Part shown: positions 34,678 to 45,169 of the stretch, piece by piece | Numbering within the stretch: the first letter of the stretch is position 1 | How the letters are laid out: the number at the start of each line of letters is the position of its first letter | Source of the DNA: Lunularia cruciata | Lineage: Eukaryota; Streptophyta; Marchantiopsida; Lunulariales; Lunulariaceae | DNA: 64,000 nucleotides | Assembly: GCA_948567375.1 (NCBI GenBank) | Contig: OX419757.1 | Span: 26,784,001-26,848,000, forward strand | Reading direction: 5' to 3' | Translations under genes and position numbers: made by a program | Notes under the pieces: generated by a model | Told to the model about the DNA's origin: nothing | The model's input: the letters and a program-made list of their open reading frames with translations, nothing else | The model's database searches: none

Positions 34678-35409
34678 TGTAATACTCCAAGGACAAGAGA
34701 AGAGAGAAAACACAAATTGCACACTCAAACAATCAATGCCCCAAGGGAACACCTTCTCTTTATTATATAGACAAAGGATCTCCTCCAAGGAAGCTCCACC
34801 ATAGGATTAGGGACACAGATAGGTGACATGTCAGCAAGCTCCACCCTTGGATTACTTACTTGGATGGGTGACATGTCTGGTCTAGGTCCTATCTGGTTGG
34901 TCAAACAAGCTTTGATCAGAGGGAATCTTTTAGGGAATCTTCTTGTAGGAATCTCCAAATCACGTAAGGTACCATTGGAAAGCTCTTGACAAGACAAAGC
35001 AAGGGGGAGGGAAGGCCAAACTTTCCTCCACTGGAGAGGAATTTGCACATTTTCAAGGCCTAATTCATCCGTTTAGACCTCCAAAATTGCCTTCAAAGAT
35101 TTCAGGCATATTTTGGTTCACACTCTATTAGTAGAAGTCCCCTTTTGGTGATACCTCTTTCTGATCTGTTTAGTCCATCATGTGTAACATCCTTCCAGAT
35201 GTTACCAAACCAATTCTCACCTTTAAATCATATGTCTAGCTATTGATTCTAAGGTTCTCAAGTCTATTTTGGTTTCTGCCCTATTAGTAGAAGTACTCTT
35301 TTGGTGATACTTCTATCTTATATATTTTGACCATCATGTATAACATCATTCTAGATGTTACCAAACCAAATTCCACATCTAGATCATATGGCTAGCTCGT
35401 GGTATTACA
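34678..35409 (-). repeat. 5' LTR of copy B, 732 bp
   Basis: On the - strand it begins TGTAATACCACGAG (35,409) and ends GGAGTATTACA (34,678), giving 8-bp inverted termini TGTAATAC/GTATTACA. A TATA-type box, CTATATAATAAAG, lies at 34,758-34,770 (reverse strand), about 80 bases from the LTR end. A 156-bp tandem duplication occupies its 5' half. No matching LTR is seen at the 3' side because that end is lost. Confidence 0.82.
35097..35403 (-). repeat. 156-bp tandem duplication inside the copy B LTR
   Basis: Two diverged units, each with ATTTTGGTT at the same phase (35,110 and 35,266), followed by a shared CTATTAGTAGAAGT and GATGTTACCAAACCAA. They lie upstream of the TATA box, where duplicated U3 enhancers are known in other LTRs. 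Confidence 0.7.
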
Positions 35410-35643
35410 GTACCCCACCAAGTGCCAATACCAACTAAGCACCACCCACTAATGTAACGCTAACCGGGATAACTATACTAGTGGAAAGGCAGCTTGTAAC
35501 CTACCATCATAACATGCACTCTCACGGTCTGCAGGTCATCACTTCCTGCATCACCGAAGAGAAACAAAGATAGTCTGATTGGTCATCACTCCATCCTCAC
35601 TATCGAGAGCACATCAAAGCACCAATGCTCAAACATTTGGGCA

Positions 35644-35795
35644 CCTCACACAAATGTGATGCACAAACAGGAGTAGAGAATGGAGGGGGTCCAATCACCC
35701 TGTTATTTTATGAGATCAAGGGTTATTGTTTAGATTTCTTGTGATTGGACCCCCTCCATTCTCTACTCCTGTTTGTGCATCACATTTGTGTGAGG
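35644..35795. repeat. Perfect 55-bp inverted repeat with 42-base spacer
   Basis: 35,644-35,698 is the exact reverse complement of 35,741-35,795 (starting GTGATTGGACCCCCTCCATT). A similar but imperfect single copy lies at 58,957-59,011. The palindrome sits at the head-to-head junction between copy B (left, - strand) and copy C (right, + strand). Confidence 0.95.
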
Positions 35796-36351
35796 ATTTG
35801 TGGTGACATCTAGATTTGGTAGGGAGACCTTATCCACGGCTGTGACTTCTTTTAGAGTGCAGTGGAGTGCATCAGCCCAATTGGTTTTTGAGGACAAGGT
35901 GGACAGCCCAGATCCTATGGAGCAAGTGGAGGGCCTAGTGGAGCTAGACCTTTTCAAGTCAACAACAACCAATGAGTGGTAGTGTTGCTTGTTGGACTTG
36001 TGGTGGACCTCATCATAGTAGAGAGTGTACTCTAGGCAATAGACCTGATACCTCTGGTGCATTGTAGCCAACATAGAGGTAGTGTGAGCATTGCCACAGA
36101 TTTGGTCACACTAGTGACCGGTGCTTTGATCTACACCTGGAGTTACAGAGTGGTAGGGCTGCTATGGCAAGTAGTAGAGGAGCTCCAATTCATGGAGGAC
36201 GAGGTTGTAGAGGTGGTAGTAGAGGATCTACACCTAGTAGAAGTGCAGTACCTGCCCTTACTTCTGATACAACTATGGCTACTCGGATTGAGCAGTTGGA
36301 GCAAAGATGGTCTAGTTTGGCCATTGCTCATAGGAGATCAGATTTGGGTGC
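35796..36351 (+). pseudogene. Gag 3' part of copy C with zinc knuckles
   Basis: Equivalent of 33,140-33,660 in copy B. The knuckles read CWTCGGPHHSREC and CEHCHRFGHTSDRC (about 35,990-36,120), followed by the Gly/Arg-rich stretch (GGRGCRGGSRGSTPSRSA) and IEQLEQRWSSLAIAHRR. It stops at GGTGC (36,347-36,351), where the solo LTR is inserted; the frame resumes at 38,246 as GVEASTSYASDRDALDFM. Confidence 0.75.
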
Positions 36352-38245
36352 TTTGGTACCCACATTTTTCATTTTGGACGAGTTTTAAAGAAGAAGTGCC
36401 TTGTTGAAACCAAATTGAACCAAATGGAGAAGAAATGAGGGGAAACCTATGTTTTGATCAGGCTTCAGGAAGTCTACTTTGTGTTGGAGGAAGAAGGACT
36501 TGGATTGGATCAAACCCAAAGAAACTTACTTCGTGTCAAAGGAGGAAAGACTTGGATTAGACACTGAAGGAGGGCAAACCCAAAGGAGGAATGGAAATTG
36601 TAGGTCAAGATTCTTGCAAGGGTTGTATCTCAATGACAACATGTCCAAATTGTGCGAGCTATATTTCATTGGAAGCCTCTTGTTCAAGGCTTTCCGTTGC
36701 TACTGAAATCGTAGAGTTTAAAGGTATGTAGCAAAAGTTACAAGTATTTGAAGTTTTGGGAGTAGATGTACAAAGTAGTTGAAGGACTTCGGGTTGAGGT
36801 TCTTCAGGTTGGTGTCTTCATAACTTCAGACTTTGGACTTCGGACTTCGGGTCTAAAAAATTTTCCTCAAGACAAATATGATTCAACCTAAGGTAGTAAA
36901 ACCTTGGAGTGCAGTGAAAGTGACTTTGGGAATCTTGCCAAAGGTGTTAGAGGAAGTTAGAGTAAGGAAAGAAGATATTTGGGATACCCATGACTTCAAT
37001 TTCAGTTCTGATTGAAGATAAGGTAAAATTAGAAGAGAAATAACAATAGTGAATGAACCCAAAGTGCAAGATTAGATAGTAAGTATCTTTGGGTCAATTA
37101 CATGAGTGATTAGGGGAAAGAAGGTTACAAATTGAAAGCATAGATAGTGTACCCATGCTTTCAATTACAATTCTTGATGATGACATAGTAGAATTAGTAA
37201 AGGAATTGATAGTAGTTAGACCCAAAGTAAGAGAGATAGGAGTGCAAGTGTCTTTGGATTTCACATTTGACACTTTAGGGAAGAGTGGGTTGGGAGATAG
37301 AGATTTAGAAGGATTAACTATGATAGGAATTGCATGAAGGAGTAGTAGAATTGGTAGAGGAATTAGGTGTTGTGAAACCCAATGACAAAGTAGTAAGTGA
37401 AGTTACTTTGGGATTGGAAACCAAGGAAGAAGTAGACATCGGATTGGAGTAGTAATAGATTTGAGATTTGAAGAGCAGATATGATGAGGTGGATTGTTAG
37501 TTCGGATTTGTAGGTAGGAAGAGTTTTTGTAGAACAATATAGTTGTTAGTATCTGTCATTTGCTTCACTATTTAAAGGAGGCATTTGTAGGAAACTGTTG
37601 TTCAATGCTCAATATTTCTGAGAATAGATAAAGCAAAGTGTTGTGAAGCAGTGCTTGTCGCTTGAGCTTGATTCCGAGTATCAATGCTGTGATTGTGTTT
37701 GTGAGTGTCGGGAGAATTTCAAAGTGAAAATCAGTGTGCTTGTTGGATGTTGGATTCCACAGCCTTGATCTTCATTTTGTGTGTTTGATCCTGAGTGAAG
37801 TGCAATCGGAGCAATGCCTTGACAGATCTGAGAGGAATTGTAGTGTTGGTAGTATTCTACATTTGTGAGTGCAGCGTAATGTTGATGTGAAACAATTTTG
37901 ATCAAGGAAGTTGTGCCTTTAGTGGAGGGGTAGAACACAATTCTGAGGCAAAGTCATTTTGTAGTGAAGTGCCATTTTTGAGAGAGCCTAAATTATCACA
38001 ATCAAGATTGTTTGGAAAGATTTGATGGAGTTGTGATTAAGGAATACTAATTTGTGACGAGACTGCAAATGAGTGCTTGTTATTCTCTTCTCGGTGTGGT
38101 TTCTACCTGAGAGATTAAAGACGCAACCAAGAAGAACTGAGATTGTTACTTTGCTTCATATTTAGACATTTCTGACTTGTATCTCTGCGGGAATAAACTT
38201 TACTTACCTGATTATCGCAAAAGTGATATTTGTCGGGTTGTCATA
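36352..38245 (+). mobile_element. Short (1.89 kb) solo LTR of the coiled-coil family, nested in copy C Gag
   Basis: Starts TTTGGTACCCACATTTTTC (consensus TGTGG...) and ends CGGGTTGTCATA (consensus ...GTCACA). It is flanked by GGTGC (36,347-36,351) and GGTGT (38,246-38,250), a 5-bp duplication with one C/T change. Removing it restores continuity with copy B. Compared with the 3.8-kb form, most of the coiled-coil frame is absent; only the C-terminal part remains (IVELVKELIVVRPKVREIGV, 37,155-37,337). The TATA-like CTATTTAAAGGAGGC lies near 37,570. Confidence 0.88.
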
Positions 38246-39535
38246 GGTGTTGAGGCTTCCACCTCATATGCTAGTGATAGAGATGCTTTGGACTTCATGT
38301 GCCGAGCAGCACAGGTAGATGCATATGTAGTAGTGACTAGGAGTGCAGTACATGCTCCAGAGCCTAGAAGAGCCTTAGTGGAGTTGGACCCATAAAGATG
38401 AGAGGTTGGGAGACAAGTCAGACTTCCCCATTCTTTTATGCTACTTGAGGCATTACAAACAACATCCATAGCTCCTAGACGTCATAGTGCAAGTGTGGTA
38501 GGTGGTGATGGGGTGCATGATAGATTACCTACTAGTTAGCTACCTAGTACTACACAGACTTAGTCGAGCATGATGTTGGAGGCAGCTCAGTTGATTATGC
38601 GGTGCCCTTTGTTTTCAACCAATGGTATATTTACATTGGGAGTTGACCTAGCCCTAGTGTTCTGGTTGGCTGCCACGCTTTGTGAGAGTAGGGATGATGC
38701 GGTTCCTACTACTAGAGTAGAGGTGGTTGATAGTGGAGCTTACTTGGTTGAGGAGCATGGGATCCGTTCAATGACCAATGGTTTATGGTAGGCAATAGCA
38801 ACTGGACTGGAAGAGTTGCTAGCTAGACCCCTTTGAGAGAGCGTGGTTCACACATGGTGTTGTCTTATTGGATAACTAGAGGGGGATTTTCCATTTGGTG
38901 GGACCTTTAATGAAGGTTTGTACACCACATAGAGTCTTGTTAGACTCTGGTGCATAGCCTTTTATGTTGGAGAAGACTACAATAGTTGGTCTAGAGTTAC
39001 GAAAGACGAATGCGGATCCAAACACCTCTAGGTGGTGGTTTGACATAGTACATCACACGTGGAGAGCTTGTTGTTTAGGTTCAGCCTGGTCACCTGACTG
39101 ATAGCTTGGTGGTGAGAGCTCAAGCTATTGAGACAATAGTTGAGTCATACAATGTGCTAGTTGGGAGAGTAGTGTTGTATCTCATGGGTTTCAGTATTGA
39201 TTATTGGGAGGAGATAATCTCCTATAGAACAGGTTGGCAGTTTGGTGAGGGACAAGTATGTTGCGTACCAGCACGCTTGAGTAGTGGTAGCCTTGGCTCA
39301 CTACAGTTTGGGACCATGGTAGCATTTGTTTCAGCTTTCAATGATGTAGTTACTTGGCCTAGTGAGTTATTGGAAGGGAATGCCCATGCAAAGGATACTC
39401 CAATACCAGAGGAGATCACTCGGATTTGGAGTATGAGTAGGATTGTTCCATCCATCTTGGATGCTCCATCATGGAGTTCAGAGGAGACATTGCAGCAACA
39501 TGCAGATCGGTTGGTGTAGCATGCTTGGGGTAGAG
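38246..39535 (+). pseudogene. Gag end and aspartic protease of copy C
   Basis: It resumes the Gag frame cut at 36,351. The protease signature VLLDSGA is at 38,934-38,954, directly followed by a TAG. Downstream blocks VRAQAIETIVESYNVLVGRV and YLMGFSIDYWEE (39,106-39,519) match the copy B region 32,048-32,245. The methyltransferase follows without a gap. Confidence 0.7.
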
Positions 39536-40625
39536 CCTTTGTACCACTAGGAGATGAGTGTGAGGATGAGCCTCCAGAGTCAATTACCTTGACACCTTTG
39601 GATACCACACCCATTGCTTGGCAATATCCAATAGAGGGAGTATGTCTATTGGAGTTGTTTGGTAGAGTTAGCACCGGACTAGCTACGATTCTACAAGCGG
39701 GTATATGAGTACAAAGGTACTTGTATGTGGAGAGAGATAAGACTACTAGATGAGTCTCTCTACATCATGTAGCACACTTGGCATATTGGTATCTTAAGTT
39801 ATTACCGATGTCAGCAGTCAGTGGTTACCAGAAGGCCCTACCAATAGACATTTCCTTCTTGGGGGCGCATGATCTGGAGTGACACGGACCTCTTCATTTG
39901 GTGATTTGGGGATGGCCATGTCAAGGACATACACATGTTGGCTGAGGTTTGAGTCTTTAGGATCCTTGTTCAGGTGTGTTTTGGGAGATGTTATGGATAC
40001 TACGACATCTCCAGGTTCATCAATCTATTTCTCTAGCTTACCTTTTGGAGAACATTCCTTTGATGGGTGATTCTCACACCAGAGTAGTGGTGAGTACACA
40101 TGAGGTCCATTCTTGGATAGGACCTACTATATTGTTAGATGCAGCCAGAGTGGGATCACAAGCTCATCATCTTCAACTTTGGTGTATGAATCTCTCACCC
40201 AAAGAGGGTTTACAGCGTGCATATGATGGGATTTAGCGACTAGACCACATCTTGTTGATGAAATCTTGGATGTGGGGCGTTAGTCTTAGACAATGGTAGT
40301 GGCTAATAGGTCACCTATGGTAGTGGTGGTCTAGGATAGTCTAGAGCTGGTTTTCCCATACTCATGAGTATCTTAGGCTCTCATGCTTTTTGAGAGGGAG
40401 GTCTTGGACTTGTTTGGAACTCCCAATTATAGTAGTTGGTGGATTCCAAAGCTGATGAGAGAGAGCGGGTGATGGGTTTTTGCACCAATATTACCAATGT
40501 TCCAGTAGTGCCAAAGGCATCTAGGCATTAGGTGTTAGGTCATGCTATGGACCTAAACTGTTTGACTTGGATTGTGAACCTTGGTTTGGTAGAGCAACAT
40601 AAGATGCGCTTGTCGCATCACCACT
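39536..40625 (+). pseudogene. C5-cytosine methyltransferase of copy C
   Basis: Motif I reads CLLELFGRVSTGLA (~39,645-39,685; one Gly replaced by Arg). Motif IV is complete as GWPCQGHTH (~39,909-39,935), the only copy of the three with the Q codon intact (CAA). Motif VI is LLENIPLMGDS (~40,045-40,080). The motif VIII region is ARVGSQAHHLQLWCMN (~40,145-40,190), with both Arg positions of RLRLWW changed. The C-terminal ERERVMGF and tail remain (~40,460-40,570). Many stops elsewhere; inactive. Confidence 0.8.
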
Positions 40626-41019
40626 CGGACACTTGTGAGCCTTGTGCCTATTGAGATGATTCAAGCACATGATGGGGGCAATGGACTGAGTGGACATGGT
40701 ATTCTTGGGACACAGCCAATAGCTACTAGGGAGAGTGGTCTACTTGGAGTCCATCCAAGTGAGCATGGGCTACTTGGATTACACCCTTGGTCCACTTGGG
40801 ATGCAGCTAGAGGACATGTGGAGCTTGCAAGGAGATTTTCATATAGAGGTTGGAACCTCTAGTGGTTGGGAGCATGACACTATTGCTCCCAAGGGCCCAA
40901 TGTAGTAGCAAGTCAATACATCTTCCACTCTTATGATAGTTACAAAGGATACTTGGGAGCCAAATCTTGGACCCAAGCTTACATGAGAGGAAATACAAAG
41001 AGTTTGGAGGTTCTTGAGG

Positions 41020-42420
41020 AGCTACACAAGTTGTTTTGCCTTCAATATGAAGGATTTGGGTGCTATGAAGGGACCTGGTATACGAATTGAGCTAACTAGC
41101 AATACACCAATTTTCCGACGTCCTTATTGCTATAGTGACATGGAGAGGATATTGATTTAGAGCCGGAGTAGAGACCTTGTTTGAGGCTGGTTTGGTAGAG
41201 ATCTCACATGGAGAGGATGCATCAGCTACAATGATGCCAACCAAGAAGGATATGCATGGAAACTACATTGATAGGCAAATGTGTGGAGATTACCATCCTC
41301 TCAACCGACAAACTAGGGCTGATTGGTATGCCATGCCTACACTAGAGGAGATTTTTGACACAATTGGACATGCAAAGGTCTTCAATACTTTGGATCTTCA
41401 AGTAGGATATAATCAATTGCCAATCAGGGAGGAGGATAAGTCCAAGACAACATTTTGAGCTATTGATCCTCATGTCAAGGATGTGTTATATCAATGGAGG
41501 ATCTTACCATTTGGGTTAAAGAATGCTCCTGTTGAGTTCTAGAGTGTCATGGATAAGATCCTAGCTGGATTGCAGTTTGCTTGGTGCTATATTGATGACA
41601 TTTTAGTCTATAACACTATTGTGGAGGAGCATGAACGACAATTGTTGGAGGTGTTTGAGAGGTTGAGATCTCATGGACTCAAATTACATCCTGGGAAGTG
41701 TAGGTTTTTCCATGAGCAGGTTGAGTATTTGGGTCACACTATCTACTCTTGGTACTCAGTAGACCAAGGTGGAAGCTATTGCACGTATTCATTGGCCTAT
41801 GGATGTGAGCAAAGTGTGAGCATTCCTTGGATTGGCAAACTTCTATCGTTGCTATGTTAGAGGATTTAGTGCCATTGCCAAGGCCTTGACAAAGTTGACT
41901 AAGCTAACATAAGAGTGGTGTTGGGGAGATGAGTAGGAGAGAGCTTTTGTAGAGCTCAAGGAGAGGTTGACATCTGCTCCTATTTTGAGGAGACCAATCA
42001 GAGGACGACCATCTCAAGTTCATACTAATTGGAGTATGTTGGGGCTTGGAGCGGTGCTCACCCAACATGATGATGAGGGGAAGGAGTTTGTGGTGGCCTA
42101 TGCTAGTCCCTCTAACAATTTAGTGGAAGTGAAGTATAGTTCATATGAGGGAGAGTGCTTGGCAACAGTTTGGGCAGTAGCATATTTCTAATGCTAGCTA
42201 TTTGGTAACCCCTTCACTCTCATCATTGATCATCAACCGCTGAAGTGGTTGATGGAGTCCGGCAAGCTTTCAAGAAAGATAGCACAATGGGCTCTGATTT
42301 TATAGGAGTATGATTTCATGGTTGTTCACATACCTAGAGTGGTGAACCGTGATGCAGATGGGTTGAGTAGAAATCCATGTCCCAGCCAATAGGATCAGAC
42401 TGGAGCAAGTTGGCATGCTG
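41020..42420 (+). pseudogene. Reverse transcriptase and RNase H of copy C
   Basis: RT blocks: QMCGDYHPLNRQTRADWYAM, FNTLDLQVGYNQLPI, LPFGLKNAP, the catalytic YIDD at 41,588-41,599, and RLRSHGLKLHPGKCRFFHEQ. The CAG in the last block is TAG in copies A and B. RNase H: NWSMLGLGAVLTQHDDEGKE, YSSYEGECLATVWA and HQPLKWLMESGK. A frameshift lies around 41,745. Confidence 0.82.
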
Positions 42421-42729
42421 AGACAGATGAGGAGATGGTGCCAGGTTGACACGTATTTGCCTTACTTTGTATAATTTTTGAGACTTTGGTGGTATCTCTC
42501 TCAGTGCATATAGGAGTTATTGAGGTCACAGATCCATAGAGTGAAGATATTAGTACAGTTCAGCGAGACATTCATGATGATGTCTTAGTGATGGACTATC
42601 TTTGCATTGGTGTTGTGGGTGGCACAATTGGAGCCAAGGAGAGAGATTGTGTTCTTCAGCAAGCCAAATGGTTCAAATTGGAGTGCAAACACCTTTTGCA
42701 TGCAGACACCTTTTGCGTGTATGGGAGGA

Positions 42730-42918
42730 TGGTAGAGTGAGAGTAGTACCACATCCATATCAGAGACTATAGTTGATCCATCATGCTCATGAAGAGCTAG
42801 GTCATTTTGGAGTAAAGAGTACATATAGCTTACTCCAAAGTCATTATTGGTGGTGCAATATGAAAACCTAGGTATAGTAGTTGGTTGCCAGATGTGTGGT
42901 TTGTGACCAAGTTAGAGC
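42730..42918 (+). pseudogene. Integrase N-terminal fragment of copy C
   Basis: Contains the HAHEELGHFGVKSTYSLL zinc-binding stretch and part of the Cys pair region (RCVVCDQVRA), then ends abruptly at 42,918 where the LTR beginning TATAACACCC was inserted or joined. In copy A the match continues into the full integrase. Confidence 0.7.
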
Positions 42919-44945
42919 TATAACACCCATTTGTGCATGTGTGTGGTATTGTGATATTTAGCTTGGTATTACAAGTACTTAAGAGATATTATTTATATAG
43001 AGATAAAGGATGGTTCTATATTAGTCATGGCTAGCTAAAGTTAGTCATAGCTAAGATAGAAGGGACCTTACTTTAGAGGAAGTAGAAAAGATGAGCACCA
43101 CTATTTTGGATTTTAGAGTGTTGACTTGGTATTATTCCTAGGTGTTTGGCTTTGAGGAAAGAGTTGAGAACTCTTGGGTCCACAAGCCTTTTTGTTTTGG
43201 ATTCTTCTTTAGTCCAAGGATAGCCCATGTGAAGGAATCCTTGACTTAGTGGTTGGGTCAAGATAAGACCACATGCTTAGGAGAATATGCCCATGTGAAT
43301 GGATATTTCTTTCTACTTTTTGACTTTACTTGACTTTTAGTCTAGTAACTTGAGTTATTGCAGTAATTAGTAACCTTGGTACGTAACTATTTCACAAGTA
43401 TATAAACAAGGGTGAGGAGGTACTCATCATCCTTTCATTTGCAACTATCTCTCTCTCATTGAGTTCTCTAGTGAACAATGTCTTGAGTCTTGCAGTGTTA
43501 GCCTTGGAGGAGTATGATGGAGTTGGGGTTCCTTACCTTCTTAGACCATGGTGCACTACCATAATAGCCATTAGAGGTTCATCCTGAGTGAGAGACAGGC
43601 TGACTCGCATTTTTGGTTCCGTTGCCGAGACCTCTCTAGAAGGCAAGATAATGTTCCGCATTCAATTCTACATTAAGCAGAAGGAGGCTATGAGGGCTCA
43701 CTTGGAGAGAACATTAGGAGAGGAGAGTGATGAACTTATGTTAGAGAACCAAGATTTATTTGTATACCCTGTAGTTCATTATGATGTCTTTGAGGTGATT
43801 TTGTACATCTTGTACACATGAGAGGATTTGGAGAGATTGTGTGAGGTGGATTGCAGATTTTGGGGATTAAGGTGATTTTGGGCAAAATCTCAAGTTTGAG
43901 ATCTGGACTTGAAATTTCTACACATAATAGCTTGGGTTATCTTTCAGTTAGCACACTTAAAATTATTGTGAGAGCTACTATGCACATGGGGTTAGAATTT
44001 TTGAATGGTGATAGGGTAAACTGCTCTCCCAACTACATGCTCTCTAGAAAATTATACAGAGTCTGCCATTTCTTCAATTTTCAGTGAATTATCTTGAAAA
44101 TTTCCAAAAACATTAATTGCATTGTATCCTACTTTTTGCCACAAAAATTAGAGAGAGATCATTCTTGCACAGAGAGTTATGAGTTTTTGAAGTGAAGGGG
44201 GTGGTTTTCAGACCAAATCTGAAATATGTGTGCTGAATAGAAAGATGTCTAGGCCAAATGGCTCAATGAGAAGATCTGAAATTTTTTAGGAAGTGACAAC
44301 CTGGAGTTGTGATTAAGTGTGAAAAATTTCAAAGGACTGTCACATACAAGTTGAGAAATCTGAGTGAAATTGTGAGGAAGGGGCAATTCTACAGAGCGGA
44401 GATCTCATGCATGAGGAGTTTGAGAGCAACAAAAAGCATGTTTGAGTGTTTAGATTCATCTTGGGAATATGGAAGGTCACCAAGAGTGGAAATTGAGATT
44501 ATGAAAGGTTCCCCAAGGGTTTGAGGTGATTGTAGGGGTGGATTTGAGGAAAAGAGAGTTTACAATAGAAGTTGAAGAGAGTGTTGAGAGGATCCAAAAA
44601 CCTACACCACTTGGAAGAAAGAGTGATTCTAAGTGCTTTCTATGTGAAGAGAAGGGACATAAGGCAAGTTCATGTCCATTGACATTTGAGATCAAGAGAT
44701 TGAGGGAAAGGAGAGACTTACTTGACTTGGGTTTGCATGTTGGACCTTCTTCACCAAGATTAGGAGGGAGACGATCTAAGACCAAGGAGTTGTGTGAGGT
44801 TTGTGGAGTGGAAGGACTTCCAAAAGGACATGAGTGTAGTGGAGTAAAAACACTTTTGGGGACTTTGGTGAAGGATCTTGGAGAGAGTCTTAGTACAGCT
44901 ACAGAAATACTACCACCTTCATCAACTAGTTCTCAAGATTAGTGA
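42919..44945 (+). mobile_element. Third LTR-retrotransposon family: LTR, PBS-like site and Gag
   Basis: It begins TATAACACCC (probably from TGTAACACCC). A strong TATA box (AAGTATATAAAC, ~43,396) is followed by a likely transcript leader. The LTR end is not certain, but TTTTGGTTCCGTTGCCGAG at 43,610-43,628 closely resembles the primer-site-like sequence of element D, so the LTR probably ends near 43,608. Gag-like frames follow to 44,942. No pol is present; a coiled-coil fragment takes over near 45,000. Confidence 0.6.
44309..44942 (+). pseudogene. Gag-like protein with CCHC knuckle (third family)
   Basis: Two frames, 44,309-44,524 and 44,526-44,942, separated by a frameshift. The second has CFLCEEKGHKASSC (CX2CX4HX4C), followed by a basic stretch and a second Cys/His cluster (CEVCGVEGLPKGHEC). 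The single classical knuckle and basic flanks fit a nucleocapsid region. The sequence differs from both other Gags in the window. Confidence 0.6.
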
Positions 44946-45169
44946 TGGAGATAATCTTTCAACTTATGGATAAACTATCCATGAGAGTTAGATTAATATG
45001 CACTCTAGGATTTGATGTTGCTATAGAAATCTTGGAGCAACCTGAACCTTTTGTGTTCCCTAGAGTGGATTATTCTCAAGAGAAAATTAGCAATTGACAT
45101 TCCGAGGGCTAAAAAGAGAGACTAAGAGTTGCCTTGCCATAGTTCAGCCCTAAAAGGTGCCAAAGCTTA

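Larger units (their letters stand above)
29739..35409 (-). mobile_element. Ty3/gypsy element copy B (methyltransferase type), 3' truncated
   Basis: Reading down the - strand: a 732-bp 5' LTR, Gag with two zinc knuckles, aspartic protease, C5-methyltransferase, and reverse transcriptase, which stops just after the YIDD region at 29,739. RNase H, integrase and the PHD finger are lost. This copy supplies the 5' half missing from copy A and shows where the methyltransferase sits in the polyprotein. Stops and small deletions are throughout. Confidence 0.85.
35796..42918 (+). mobile_element. Ty3/gypsy element copy C (methyltransferase type), both ends truncated
   Basis: It starts inside Gag (35,796) and is interrupted by a 1.9-kb solo LTR (36,352-38,245). 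It continues through protease, methyltransferase, RT, RNase H and the first part of integrase, and ends at 42,918, where a different LTR (TATAACACCC...) takes over. Integrase core and PHD finger are lost. It retains a non-stop Q codon in the methyltransferase PCQG motif. Confidence 0.85.
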
